NCBI RefSeq assembly: GCF_036588685.1
Contig: NC_086379.1
Location: 19,391,862-19,455,861 of the forward strand
Length of the DNA: 64,000 nucleotides
Direction of reading: 5' to 3'
Origin: Mytilus trossulus
Lineage: Eukaryota > Mollusca > Bivalvia > Mytilida > Mytilidae
Part shown: piece by piece, positions 9,801 to 22,423 of the stretch
How positions within the stretch are numbered: position 1 is the first letter of the stretch
Layout of the letters: every line of letters starts with the position of its first letter
Notes under the pieces: generated by a model
What the model was told of the DNA's origin: nothing
Database searches by the model: none
The model's input: only the letters and a program-made list of their open reading frames with translations
Made by a program: the position numbers and the translations under genes

Positions 9801-12800
9801 CATTGTTAATATTTAATTGGATCCAGTTCAAATGCCATACAATTGAGAGGTTATGCTAGCTATACTATTTATTGGCCTTTCATGTCGGTGTTTTTATGGC
9901 CGACCAAACGGTATGGATTTTCTTATTGAAGAATATGCGGTTGCCTGTATTTGTTTACATCGACTTCATTTGACCTTTGTTGAATATGTGCCTCAATGTC
10001 ATTTTTACATAATCCTTCATTCATAACATAAGAAAATGCCAGTACCAACTCAGAAATATGACAGTTGTTTTTCGTTCGTTTCATGTGTTTGAAATTTTAA
10101 TTTTCCCATTGAAAAAGGACTTTTCGTTTTAACTTTCCTAAAAATGCAGTATTTTTTTCTACACCAGGATTAGACAACCTTAGCTGTATTCGACAAAAAC
10201 TATCGGAATTTTGACTACTTATTGATCTTCAAATGCAACTTATTTGATCTTTTAGTTTCTCATCAAGATGTTTTAATGATTGATGTTCTTTTCATTTATC
10301 ATTCAATCTTCTCTGATATATTTCCCAGAACTAGAAATTAAAGAAAAAATATAAACGAATTCCTTTGCCTCAATTTTTTACTTATACCTATAATTTGAAA
10401 TAAAGGGAAAGCGGTAGTATTTAATTTTCCCAGCATTAGTTTGGTCTTTTGTGTACCCAAGACAGGTGAAGGAAGTCAAACTAGGAGCGCTGTGATTGGA
10501 TGTAAGGGTACCAAATATTTTTTTCATTTATCGATGAATAACTGCAGTGTGTAAATTTATAATTTAAATTTAAAAACCTATTGAAATATTTTCTAGAGAA
10601 TTATTCGAAAAGGCTTCCAAAATTTCATAAATTTGGTGCAAAATGACGGTGGGCATGGATAACATAAACCAGCTCCGTTGGATATTGGTCATGATACTAT
10701 TTGGCTGCTATTTTTAGAATACAGTAATAAAGATCTAACACCACACATAACTGTTTTATCCAGGTTTTGATTATAAAAACTGGTAAATTTAGAAAATGTT
10801 AGTATTGTCGCCTATGGCAGAAAAAATAGAACCGTTTTCCCTAAAGGGTCATACCAATACCAGAATCTTTAATAAGCAAGACGATTTTGAAATTGAAAAT
10901 ATTAATTTTCCCCGCCTTAGCAGCAATATATCAACTTCACCTGCATATCGGATACATATTTGTTGTTAACTCATAGTGTATTCACGAGCTTTTTACTGCT
11001 ACTCAAGCTTTATAAATTGTCACTAACGTCTTAGGAGAAGGTTAAAGAGCCAATATTATATAAAACAACGTCGCGTACTGTTCCTAAAATGTTCATTGAA
11101 AGATACCAAGACCTTCTCAATACACATTCTGTATGAAATGTACAAATCAAACATTAAACAAATATAGAGTATAGGTAATGACGTTGTAATCTTCCTAATT
11201 ACAATTCTTCTATTGTCCTTGTATATTTTTAACCTTTAAAAAGTTTATCCATTTTCGATAATATTCTTATTACGTGGATCGGTACGTACACGTTATCCCA
11301 TTTTGTAGTAGTGTTGTTGTAAATTTTGAATTCCTGTCTTGCATTTTGCGTATATACTTTGTCTTCATTCCATTTTGTGTTTCTTTGTTAATACAATGTT
11401 TTGATTTCATAGTGATGAAGTATATATTACAATGTTGACTTTTGTACACAATTTTACGCTACCCGTCTAAGAAAAAAACCCGTCCTCGTCCCCATTTTTT
11501 TGACGTTTTTACTTTTCATATATGTGTGCTTAGCTAACACATTATTCTAAATGTAATGCAATTTTATGTTAATGTCATTCAAGTGAGAGGTTGAGCAAGT
11601 TACATAATAGGGTTGATCCGTCATTTTCTTCAAATAGATATGTCTGTTCCAAGTCAGGAATGGTCGTTTTTTTCACTTGTTTTCAATTGTTCGAGCTTTT
11701 GCCTTTATTATTTAATAAAAGTCTTCCCGTTTTAAATTTGTTCTGCAATAACTCTCAAAAAGGGTTAACTTGTTTTAAGATATATGATTCACACAATATA
11801 CAGAAATTCATCACATCCTGCAACGTGTTATTTCAAATATATAATGCTATTCACCACTTTGTACTAGTTTTGGCCTACGAAAAATTTTGATCGGAGCGTC
11901 ACTTATGAGTTGTATGTAGACGAAACACACATTTCTCGTGTCAATTTATAAGCCTTGTACCTTTGATAACTATTTACAACACCTGGTTGTTGCTACAGCT
12001 AGTGGACTATTACTAAACGCCTCTATGTTTACATGAAATACAATCGATCTGTTCAGTTTCAGTCCATTTTTTATGTTTAGAAATTTGAGGAAAACTTGCA
12101 TGTTCGTGGATATTTGATTTCGTGGTTTTGCCAAAGTCTGCATGCAAGCCTATTGAAAATTTGTCATTCGTTGAACTTTTAATTTCGTGGTTCAACTGTT
12201 CCCACGAAATCCACGAAAATTGGTATCCAACGAATAATAATGAATCCACAGTATTCGAAAATACTAAGTCTTCAACACCCTAGGCCTAGATTGACAACAT
12301 AGTATTTGGAAAACACTCTCGGAATGTTTGTTCCTAAATGTCCTTTCCTCTTCTATGGCACCTATTTTTTTCGAGCGTCACAGCCAAGTTTTTTCTAGAG
12401 AAAATATGAGACTAACGTACATAATTAATAGCCTTTTATCTCTAATGAATTTATAATTGCATCCAAATATGTTAAATAGTTTAATGTCATTTAGTTGTTA
12501 GAAGAACCTTTACATATGCACGTGCTTCTTACAACACGCACTCCTTTATTGCGATTTGTTAATCGTAAAGGAAGAAAACTGGTGACTGTTAAAATGACAA
12601 GAAACAAAATTAGAACACAGTCATCTTTGCGGGCATGTCTTGTAATTCTTCTGAATTGCCTGAGTTATACATAGACTGACACTAAAGAGCAAATTGGTGT
12701 TGGGTAAACATAAAAAGACACTTTGATATTGAAACACAAAGGAAAACCATACTCAACTTAATAACATTTTGGTCTCTTGTGGACAGTTGTCTCATTGGCA

Positions 12801-13124
12801 ATCATACTACATATTCTTTTATTATATCAAACAATCTTTGAATACAAACCTTATCACGTTCTCCTAAAACAAAGAATACACGTGTGAAATTTATAAGTCT
12901 TTTGGTCACACATGTTAATGTCAGGATTTTGTAAATTAACTTCGTGTGATTCGTTTACATTATAGGCTAAAAGGGTAAGTGAATGCGTCATTGGAATTCT
13001 GTCATTGTGTTCCGCTCTATATCTATAAGGCATTATAACCAATTCAAACGTACAACAGAGAGTTGATAAACTAGAAATGATGTATATGTGTCAAAGCTAA
13101 AATAAGTATTTCAGCTGAAAAGAA
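9801..13124. other. Gene-free interval with R1, R3 and R7 copies
   Basis: No supported gene. It holds R1 copies at about 10020-10160 and 11580-11750, an R3 copy at about 11880-11975 ending 'cttgtacctttgataacta', and an R7 copy at about 12040-12250. The remainder is AT-rich with no structure I can name. Confidence 0.6.
12040..12250. repeat. R7 dispersed repeat ('ttcgtggatttcgtgg' type)
   Basis: Repeated 'tttcgtgg' phrases with 'cccacgaaatccacgaaaat' give a partly self-complementary block. A related block lies at about 54460-54620. The minus-strand open frame here is incidental. Confidence 0.55.
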
Positions 13125-13163
13125 ATGAAAAACGAATATCGACGTTTGGGCGTGGTTGACAAG
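13125..13163 (+). CDS. Paralog 1, coding exon 1
   Basis: Thirteen codons (MKNEYRRLGVVDK) ending AAG before GTGAGT, phase 0. The same length and phase as first exons at 22385 and 39859 fixes both start and donor. Any 5' untranslated exon is unseen. A TATAAG at about 13023 could be a TATA box, but this is weak. Confidence 0.75.
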
Positions 13164-16100
13164 GTGAGTAAACATTATTTGCATTACGACAAATCATTTG
13201 TTTATTTATTTTTTAAATGGTTAAAAGTCTTGTAACTTGTCTGCGTAGTTTCGTTTTTGGAGTGTATCATCTTTGTACACTGTAACAATTGCCTTCTTTT
13301 TCGTTTATTCAGGAGAAAACAAATCTATTCAAATATTATACATTTTATATATACAATTATATATTACTTTGAATGACATCTATTGTGAAAAGAATTTGAA
13401 TTCATATCTGAATTTTTTGAAAAGTCTATTTGCATCATATGGAACCCATTGTCAGTACGAAATAATTACCTCCCAAAACAACCTTTAAAAGAGCTCATTT
13501 AATTACAGAAAAAGTAAAGTAAAGTACAATTTTTCTTCATATTTATATATTTCACCAAAGTAAATGTTGCTGGCATTTTGTAAAAAGACTCAATTTTTAT
13601 CAGCCAATTTATTAAATGTCTAAACCTGACGGGTATTATATAAAATGACTAAAGTAACTGAGTCTGTGTGTAAATAAATCGTGTACAATTTTAGGTGAGT
13701 GGTTTAAAATAAGATGATTATTCCAGAGATACAATATCCTGCAAAATTACAAAAAGTTTACGGTCGGGAAATTTGTTTGATGTTTTCTGGTAAAAAAAAA
13801 TAAATCTGGAAAAGTTTGTATGACAAAAAAAAAATGTTCCCAAAAGTCAACTTATACTTATTTTTAGGAAATTCAATACTAAAGTGAATAATATGATTCA
13901 CATAAAAAGAAGCATGTTTTTTTTAAATTGGTTGATTGTTGTTTTTATGCATTCTGTACAAAATATATCACGTATATTGCAGACGAGAACAAATTAGTAA
14001 TAAATAACAGAGGCAAGTTCTGAATATGGCCATTGTTATATTATAATTCGTTTTTGTGTGTGTAACATTTTAACGTTGCGTCGTTTGTTTTCTCTTATTT
14101 TTTAGTGTAAATTCTTATTGCGATAAGACATGTCATGGTTCTTGTCTATCCCAAATTCATGTATTTAATTTTGATGTTATATTTGTAATTCTCGTGGGAT
14201 TTTGTCTGATGCTCGGTCCGTTTCTGTGTGTGTTACATTTTAGTGTTATGTCGTTGTTCTCCTCTTATATTTAATGCGTTTCCCTCGGTTTTAAATTGTT
14301 ACTCCGATTTTGTTTTTTGTCCATGAATTTATGAGTTTTGAACAGCGGTATATTACTGTTGCCTTTATTTATTACTGCAGTGGATTGATCAGGTTTCATT
14401 GACTGCGTTTGGCTTAACATTAAGTGATAGATGACAAATATGTTGACTGCTTCGTGAAATGATAATTTAAGGGATAGATATGAACAGAATCGTTTTCTCG
14501 TGCTATACATTCCGTATAGTCAAACGGATTCCCCTCTCAGTAAAACATGGTTTTCACAATACCATGCCACGTTTGGTTGTGATATATGAGTATATATATA
14601 TATTCATCTTTATTGGTGCAAAGGAATTCTTGAGTCTAATGAATTGATGCGACAGTAGTTGTCAGTTGTTTAATCTAAAAAAATACCATGAAGAAACAAA
14701 TAGAGGTGCATCGACACGGTATACTTTCTGTGCTATGGATATCTGTTTTTGCCTGTTAGATACTCTGATAAGCAAAAGGTTGTTATTATACAATTACTGA
14801 CCTTGATGAGGTTGATACAATGATTATCAACCCCAGAGATATGATATTCACACAGACAAACGGCCGAGTGTGAATATAATATCTCTGGGGTTGATAACTG
14901 ATTGTATCAACTGTATCAAAAGTTAACTATTGTTTTATTATATGACTTTTCTCTAATTTTTGTATTATTTGCTCAAGATACTTTTCTATAAATGCTCCTT
15001 GTTTCTGAAGACATGAAGAAAAAGGAAAAACAATGGAAATTAACCTGAATTCCTGACCACTTCGTCATTGACGTTGCCTTGAAATATCTATATTCAGAAA
15101 CATGGACGTTGTTTAATCCCTTATATTAAACTCTTTGATTTTTAGTGAGATGAATATAACATTTCATCAATGAGGATTTCCTTTGCTTTAAGCCAATGAT
15201 AAAACAGAAAATTCCTTGTCATATCATAATCATCATTATCATGTGAATTTGAATCTGGTGGTTACACATGTCAAAAAAGATATTTGTTTAAGATGCTTGG
15301 GAAATATAAATAATTCAGTAGAAAACATAGATAGGCATAGACGCTTTCGAGGTTGCATCTAGGATGTCAGGAAGCAAGACGCTTTGGAATTAACAAAACA
15401 CTTGTTAACCAATTTCCAAATCACATTAATCGATTAAGAATGAAATTGAATCTGACAAAGACATACTTATTTTTCAAACGGAGCAAGCAAGGGTACGTTT
15501 ACAGGTTCACAATAGTATGCTACGCATGCAGTACCCGGCAAACGAACGGCTATAAGTTAAACTGACATAATATTAAACATATAGTACCTGATTAATAGAA
15601 AATATGTCACCAATGAGTTCAGACACAGACAAATTAATCAACTACTTTGTGTTGGTGACTATATAACTTATGTAGGGTTAATTTCAATCGGTCTTCCTCG
15701 TCTTATTTTAAGGAATCCAATTACTAGGCCTGTATAGAGTGAATCTGCAATGGCATAACGATTCAATATGTACATGCTGCTGCAGACAATAAAAAGTTGA
15801 CTGTTGGAAAGTTGTCATTAAGTTTGTTAACCATTCTAGTTTGAAGTTACCAAAGTTTTACTAGGAAATGATCTATATCTAAGGCATACATTATTTTTGT
15901 TTCGGTAAATCTATAATCCCAAGTTCACTAGAATAAATGAGATGATGCAAGCACTCAATGAAAATACATAACTGTATGACAGAAGAACCCCTACATAATT
16001 AAGAACTTTAATAAGTATGGTATTTTTGCTTTAGGGACTTGGCGACAAAAAAATATAAGAAATGTTTGTACAGTATCTCTAGTTTATTCAACTTTGTACT

Positions 16101-19100
16101 TGTTTGGCTTAATAAATATTTTGATCTAAGCGTCACTAATGAGTCTTATGAGGCGAAACGCGCATCTGCGGTATAAAATTATAATCCTGGTACCTTTGAT
16201 AACAATTATTAACATAGAGGTTGTGAGTTCGAATTATATAAGTGGCAGATGTGTTCTGTATGAAGTGATTCATTAATCAAATTGTCTTTGAGAAGGTTGT
16301 GTTTGATTTCTTTTTCACATAAGTACAAAAACAAAGTATAAAGATTGTAAATTGAGAATGGAAATTGGTGAATGTGTTGAAGTGAGAACAACCCGACCAA
16401 AGAGCAAAAACAATCACAGGCCACCAATGAGTTTTCAACACAGCGAGAAATTCCCGCACCCGAAGGTCTTAATTTAACACACATGGGTTCTGTGTCAAAG
16501 GCCAGAGGCTCCTGACTCGGGACAGGCGTAATAATACGGTGGGGTTGAACATGTTTTTTCGAGATCTCATTCCTTCACCTATACCTCTAGCCTATGTAGA
16601 AAAAACAAACACACAGCAATACGTACATTTATCTAACTTTTGTAGAATCCATTTCTACTTAATTTTCCTTTGCTTTGTAGGGTACTTTCGATAAATGCAA
16701 GATAACGGTGTCTAGACAAAACTCCAGAAACTGCAATGAAGATTCGACGAAAGAATGCAAGATACATTCAGGTAAACTAATTGTAAATGTTTTTAATAAT
16801 TAAAACCAGTAGTTAATTATCTTATATAAGTTTGAGAATAATAACTTTTTAAATAACATTGACAAAGGTGTATTTTTATTTATCAAGGTAATCTTAGAAT
16901 ATGTTTTAAGGTTTGTGAGACGGAAGATACCAAATGACTGGTCAAACTAATAAGTGGAAAACGATCCGACAATGCCATGACAAAAAAAAAAAACACCAAA
17001 AAGACAAACAACATAAAAAAGACTAATCAACACGATTCCCATCAAATGTAGATGGGATTTAAAATTTGATGCGACTGTCATATAAGTGAGAGGTTAAGCT
17101 AGCTATAAAATCAGGTTCAATCCACCATTTTCTACTTAAGAAAATGCCTGTACCAAGTCAGGAATACGGCAATTGTTATCCATTCGTTTGATGTGTTTGA
17201 ACTTTTGATTTTGCCATTTGATTTGGGACTTTCCTTTTTAAAATTTCCTCGGAGTTCAGTATTTTTGTAATTTTACTTTTTATGTCCTATGCATGAAAGG
17301 ATAAACAGATCATGCTTAACTTGTGATACCCATTTAAGTACAAACTAGGTGATAAGTCTAATTAAGTAAGTCATGTTTAAAACAAGGTTGAGGAGATTGT
17401 GACTAAGACAATTCAAACATATTCGTCATCGTCTGTGAAATATATATCCCATAACTGTCATTGAACTCGTCATGCCTGTGATGGCGTCTGTAAAATTGCC
17501 AACCGAATATATTAGACATCACTACAGAATATTTCTTCAACTTGAAACTTATATAATTTCATGTCATTTTTATATCAAAGATGCAATGTGTCGAAGTGGT
17601 TGAATGAAATAAAAACAAAAAGCAAAGGATTGGCCACGCGAAAACGAACTAAATATAAAATGAAAACAACAAATTTGTAATATAAATGTTGCAGGAAAAA
17701 GGGCAGAAAATGAATGCCTAATATTTCACAGTTGAGACAATATAGAAATGTTGAGTACACGTTTGTCCCACTGCATGATACAGCACACACTTTTTCATAA
17801 ATATATTTTTTGGAAAATAGTTATGACTTCATAAGCAAATATGTTGTTTGTTCTATGGTCGGTTGTTGTCTCTTAAACAAATTCCCCATTTCCATTCTCA
17901 ATTTTATTCTATGACAGAAAAATATTTTAAAGGCAATTGATATAAAATAAATTTTCGTATGTACTAGTTTTCTTTTTCTATTTCCATTGCTATATAATGC
18001 ACAAAATGTTATAATAATATGTGAATGCGTTAATTATAGTCAGCAGTAGTATATATACCCTTGTTCAAATCTCATGTAATAATTTGTTTTATGACTTATT
18101 TTAAAATGAAAGTGTGAAATTTCTATAAGCTATACGTGAGGGCAATACTGACTAGTAAATGTCATTACGTTTTATTTGATATCCATAGAAACGGTTTATA
18201 ACCGTATGGTTATCGCGATATTTTCTGTCTTATCCTTATTCGGTTCGAACGTGGAAGAGCAAATAAAGAAAAGGGTTAACATCTGCATTTATGCAAAAAC
18301 TCAAAAGAATTCATAATTGACAAATGCGCACAATTTAAAAAAGGTCTTTCAGCTTATGACGCAAAACAAAAAAATAGATCACACAAATTAACAGTCATCG
18401 ACAACAATGAATTTAACATTTCTTAAAAGCAATTTTGATTGATAGCAATAATATCTCGTCGATTTTTTTTTATATTTATTATGAGTATTGTAATAACTAT
18501 TATTAGAATTTAATTTCAATAGTTTAATTTAAACAGTGTCCAGTTCTAAAGTATAATATAACCATCAAACCTACATTCCAAAGACACTCAAAACATAAGT
18601 CAATACAAGAAATGCTTCCTATTGTTTGTATTATTTTGTATGTTTGATGATTGTCTTATTGATGTGATTACTTTCAATTTTTAACAAGGAGTTGTCATTT
18701 TACATCTTTTTACAGACGACAACGAGAAAGACCACCAACCTAACCAGCCGTGTCGGATGTTTGAATGTAGCTGTCACGTGACATACCAGAGGGGTAAATC
18801 AAACAGTTTACCCGCTATTAACAATCATAATATCAATGCATTGAAAACTGCATTTAGTAAAAGATCCGTGCCCTCGCAAAGTAACAAATTAGAAAAGGTC
18901 CAAGCATCGTTACATTCTGCCGAAGAAGGAAACCATTCAGGCCCAGTTTTAGACTCCATCGACTTCTTCATGGATATTGAAACCAGGAGTAGATCTGGCA
19001 CTTTTTCATCAATCCACTCAGCGCGGTTGTTCAAATTATTTCCAAAATTTGGAATGTGTGGAAAAATTTCTGTTATTATCATGGTACTCTTTATTATCTG

Positions 19101-19137
19101 CTTCATGATCAAAACATTTTTAACTTTCCAAACTTAG
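13125..19137 (+). CDS. Tail-anchored KSNSLPAI-family protein, paralog 1 (three exons, 183 aa)
   Basis: Exons 13125-13163, 16681-16771 and 18716-19137 join (552 nt) into a 183-residue protein; the function is not recognised. The start ATG follows an in-frame TGA six bases upstream. Residues 1-13 read MKNEYRRLGVVDK. Exon 2 carries a basic/Ser patch (VSRQNSRN) with three Cys. Exon 3 begins with an acidic KDH segment, then RGKSNSLPAI at residues 69-78, a Ser-rich linker with TRSRSGTF, and a C-terminal anchor: KFGMCGK, 15 hydrophobic residues, Lys, then a short hydrophobic tail. There is no signal peptide, so a cytosolic domain with a C-terminal membrane anchor is expected. Splice sites are canonical and intron phases (0, 1) match the two downstream paralogs. 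Conservation of gene structure and motif across three copies makes it a real gene. Confidence 0.82.
14040..14365 (-). repeat. R4 dispersed repeat in intron 1 of paralog 1
   Basis: Minus-strand copy of the element seen at 47360-47840 and 52025-52545. The end reads 'gttttgaacagcggtat', the complement of 'ataccgctgttcaaaac' there. Confidence 0.65.
14812..14910. mobile_element. Small hairpin/MITE with ~42-bp inverted arms
   Basis: TTGATACAATGATTATCAAC... at 14812 is matched by its complement ending at 14910, with a short loop around 'agacaaacggccga'. Arms differ at two or three positions. It lies in intron 1 of paralog 1 and has no coding capacity. Confidence 0.7.
16085..16210 (+). repeat. R3 dispersed repeat in intron 1 of paralog 1
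   Basis: 'gcgtcactaatgagtcttat' is followed by 'gaggcgaaacgcgcatct' and 'cctggtacctttgataac'. It is the classic end of a family repeated at 11880, 32160 and 63470, and in reverse at 24230 and 62290. Confidence 0.7.
16355..16625 (+). repeat. R5 dispersed repeat in intron 1 of paralog 1
   Basis: Contains 'gaatggaaattggtgaatgtg', 'acaacccgaccaaagagc', 'agcgagaaattcccgcaccc' and 'aaacaaacacacagcaata', which recur in order at 32765-33100. Confidence 0.65.
16681..16771 (+). CDS. Paralog 1, coding exon 2
   Basis: Preceded by 'tttgctttgtag' and followed by GTAAAC. It gives 30 codons plus one base (phase 1), matching the 88-nt second exons of the other two paralogs. The alignment GTFDKC / SSIDEC / DIVEDC at its start supports the acceptor. 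Unlike the other two it has RQNSRN where they have PRRRS[KR]N, so the basic cluster is reduced. Confidence 0.75.
17070..17285 (+). repeat. R1 dispersed repeat in intron 2 of paralog 1
   Basis: Nearly full copy: 'gtgagaggttaagctagct', 'aaaatgcctgtaccaagtca', 'caattgttatccattcgttt', 'ttttgccatttgatttggg' and 'ctcggagttcagtattttt'. Other copies lie near 10020, 37560, 43615 (reverse), 45775 (reverse) and 50405. Confidence 0.7.
18716..19137 (+). CDS. Paralog 1, coding exon 3
   Basis: The acceptor 'ctttttacag' precedes AC GAC AAC; the split codon GAC keeps the frame. It encodes residues 44-183 with the RGKSNSLPAI motif and the C-terminal anchor, ending in TAG at 19135-19137. Confidence 0.85.
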
Positions 19138-19243
19138 ATTTTAGTTAATATGAGTTTTTATATAAATGAACTTTGCTACATTAAGTTTGTCAACGTTAAT
19201 AGTATGTACTAGTATTGGAAAATTTTTGTAAATGTTTTAACAA

Positions 19244-19249
19244 AATAAA
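19244..19249 (+). terminator. Candidate poly(A) signal of paralog 1
   Basis: AATAAA 107 nt after the stop codon, in 'aacaaaataaagctag'. The position is typical for a short 3' untranslated region. Confidence 0.5.
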
Positions 19250-19339
19250 GCTAGAAAAACTAACTAAATGGTTATCCACAATTTAATGTCGTAAAATAAT
19301 ACGTATATTGAGCTTACTACCAGCCGCTGAAATATAGAA

Positions 19340-19930
19340 ATAAAGGTAACTGATAGGATGGCCAATGAGACAATTATCTATCAAAGTTCAAATGAAGTGG
19401 ATGTAAGTTGATTTAGCTAACCGTACGGATTTCCACAATCAGAAGAACACATACCGTAAAGTCGGCTGTTCTTGTAATAATTAAGAAAAAAACATTTGAA
19501 CTGAGAATTGAATCGAATAAGCCGCTCCTGAATATGGACACATGCAGTCATTTAAGGGTGTACAATGTTTAAAGGCACAAATCATCCAACTAACCCTGTA
19601 CAGTGGTGTAACAGGACAACATAATTAAAAAAAAATAAGTTGAAAAGAACTTTACTCAAAAATAAAAAGATAAAAATCAGATAAAAAACTAACAAAATAT
19701 ATCAATAGACATAGAAAGGCAGGATATTCATATATCCCTTACAACAAAAAGATACTAAGTACAAAACGGAGAATACTCGCAATTACTGACAACAGTATCA
19801 ACGCGTTAAACAAGTTATATAAAAATCATGTATGTTAGACTTCTATATCAAACAGTTCACATCCAAAATCAACGGACTAAAGTGTAAAATTAGTAACCTT
19901 TCAGCATGAGTTATTACAGTATTGGTAAGT
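19340..19930 (+). repeat. R2-related dispersed repeat
   Basis: Diverged long copy: 'ggccaatgagacaattatct', 'accgtacggatttccaca', 'gtacagtggtgtaacagg', 'aatactcgcaattactgac'. The same order occurs at 30050-30690 and 60110-60500. Confidence 0.6.
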
Positions 19931-20236
19931 TTAATGGATCGAATAAATATTTCCGTCAAACATTTTTTAACATGAAAATAAGAAGATGTGTCAGGAATGC
20001 TAATGGAACTACTTTTTCACCAGAGAACAAAATGACTAAAAAGCTGTAACGTTAAAATCTGATACATAAGTAAATCGGGTTATTTTGAGAAAATAATTGG
20101 TTGTTTTTAAAAAGAAAAAGTGGATATTAGCATCTATCGGTTACTGTTTGATTGTGAATAATGATGACAAAATATCGGAAGATAACATGACCTTGTTGAT
20201 AAATATTCCAAATAAACCTCACAAATAAATCACGAT

Positions 20237-20282
20237 TTTCGCGTTTTCGCCTTTAATATTCTATTGGGCGAAAACGCGAAAT
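20237..20282. repeat. Short hairpin in 'cgcgttttcgcc' repeat
   Basis: 'ttttcgcgttttcgcc' and 'gggcgaaaacgcgaaa' are inverted around 'tttaatattctatt'. A small, isolated inverted repeat. Confidence 0.5.
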
Positions 20283-20624
20283 GGCCTTAACCGGCCACCA
20301 TACGATGGAATAGATTCTAGTTAAATACGTCGTCTTTTATCTTAAATGGTTGAAAAGTTGACAGAATAATACAGTTTCATGTGTGTTTGTGTAACATAAA
20401 GCGATTCAGTTCTTAATACAAAGACCTCGTTGATAAATATTCCGTATAAACCGGAAAATAATATGCGATAGTCTAGAAGTTTAAATTCTAGGTACCAAAG
20501 TTGCTAATCATCTTGATAACGTGTTATAGCGTTCTTTTATTTATCTTTGTAACATATTACTTTTCCTGTTTATCCTACTTTTTTGTAATATTCATATATT
20601 ATGCAAAAACAAGTACCGTTTTAT

Positions 20625-20790
20625 AAGAGGGTAAAAAAATACAAGAGGGACCTTCAACTCATAGATCAAAAATTAACTGAAACCGCCATGGTTAAAAAAG
20701 AAAAAAAGACAAATAGACAAATAGTAGTACACAAGACACAACATAGAAAACTTAAGACAATGCAACACAACCACCTCCAAAACTGATAAT
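20625..20790 (+). repeat. R6 dispersed repeat
   Basis: 'agagggaccttcaactcata', 'accgccatggttaaaaaag' and 'acacaacatagaaaactta' match the R6 family order. The Lys-rich open frame starting near 20601 comes from this repeat and is not a gene. Confidence 0.6.
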
Positions 20791-20840
20791 TTAAGAGTAC
20801 TCGCAGTTACCAAAAGCTAGTTCAAATTTAATAGCTAGTT

Positions 20841-21219
20841 CTACACAGCTACTTTTGCATAGGTACAATTTATGTACTAAAAATCTGTAGTACTGGAAAT
20901 TTACTTTTAATATTCAGTACTATTTTGTTACTTTAAAGTTATTGTAATATTTAGGTACCTGTATTTTACAGTACTTAATTTGTACTTGAAATTTAAGTAC
21001 TTCTATTTCAAATCTCTTAAAATTATGAATTTCAGACATGGAATATTGTTTTGTTTCTGTACCAAAATAATTAATACAAATCAAGTACTGTAAAATACAA
21101 GTACCAAAATATTACAATAATTTTAAAGTAAAGAAATAGTACTAAATATTAACAGTAAATTTCCAGTACTACATATTTTTTAGTACAGAAATAGTACCTA
21201 TGCAAAAGTAGCTGTGTAG
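20841..21219. mobile_element. 379-bp MITE-like element with ~150-bp inverted arms
   Basis: Starts CTACACAGCTACTTTTGCAT and ends with its complement. The two arms (20841 to about 20990 and about 21065-21219) align along their length with about one mismatch per ten bases, leaving a ~75-bp loop. Each arm is dense in GTAC. No target duplication is obvious and no protein is encoded. Confidence 0.75.
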
Positions 21220-22384
21220 GTAATAAACAATGTTTCCCGCACGAAAGTACCAATCAGTACATGTTGCGTTTGGTGTCGTTTTTAGTGTTGTTTTTTTGTG
21301 CTTTTTCATTCAATAATTATAACTTTCTGTTCAAAGAATTTTGGGGTTTGAATAGTGAGTAAGTGAACAAATCTTCATATCTTCTAAAAGCAAACACGAA
21401 AGATAAAACGTATAAATATTATTTATGTATACAGATTTGAAAAAAAAAGTACAAAATGTATTATAGATATTTGATAAACGAAATTTACAAAAATTGTAAT
21501 AAATACAAACCCTATCAAACATGGGCACGTGACCTGTTAGTTTCTTGCAAAAGTATTTTATGAGTAGCATGATATAAGACATTATCACAAAAAAAAAATC
21601 AATGAAAAAAATAATCAATTAACGAAAACTCAAATCTAACAGTTACCCACCATTTTTTTCTGATTCGGTGGATTCAAGTTGACATTTTATTTTCTAAATT
21701 GTAAAGAAAGGTCTTTGGAACAAAAATGTTTCGATTTAAACAGTGTTTGGCGAGAAACCATTGTTGAATGCTAAGTATATACATATATTTCACAAAATGG
21801 CATTGAGTTGGCTTCTGCTATACAATTGACATCTCTTGTTAACATAAGTAGGAAACTTTTATAAAACTACTTTTTCTTTAAAGTTTAAAAATTGTATTAC
21901 TAGTATTTTACAAATGTTTGACTTTCTTCAATATTCCTAATTTCATATCACATAATTATATATAATGTTCTCTCTGATTGTCATCTGAGTTTAATGTTAT
22001 TTTGTAACTAAATCTTTACATGTTTGTTTTTCGGTTAACTTTATGTCGTTTTTTCTCTCATTTTAAATTATCTTTCTCTGATGAATGTGTACTTCGCAGA
22101 ATTAACTGTTTTGTAAGTCGCAAGCTTGTTTTGAAATCTTGTTGTGTAAATGTGTTTTGTCGTTGAAGGTTTGGTTAGAAATGTCAAATCTCAGTAAATA
22201 AAACCCCATGAAGAGTATGCTAAAATTCTTACTGTTTACACAGGAGGGCTCTTCCATTGTGTTAATTTGTTCTTACATCAATAGGTTGTGCGTGGTTTAG
22301 CGGTATTAAACGAAAATACGTTACCTCATAAGTATTTGAACATGCATATGAGGACAGAGATACATTAAAAATATCACTGGAAAA

Positions 22385-22423
22385 ATGAACAGTTATCATA
22401 AAATATTGAGCGGAGTTGATAGG
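22385..22423 (+). CDS. Paralog 2, coding exon 1
   Basis: Thirteen codons ending AGG before GTAAGT, phase 0. The GVD[KR] ending matches paralog 1 (GVVDK). No clear promoter is visible upstream. Confidence 0.7.

Noticed and set aside
18825..19112. 95-codon minus-strand frame opposite exon 3 of paralog 1 (similar frames at 27564-27857 and 44557-44796)
   Set aside because: Shadows of the conserved + strand exons. The + strand carries the splice sites and the silent-site pattern.
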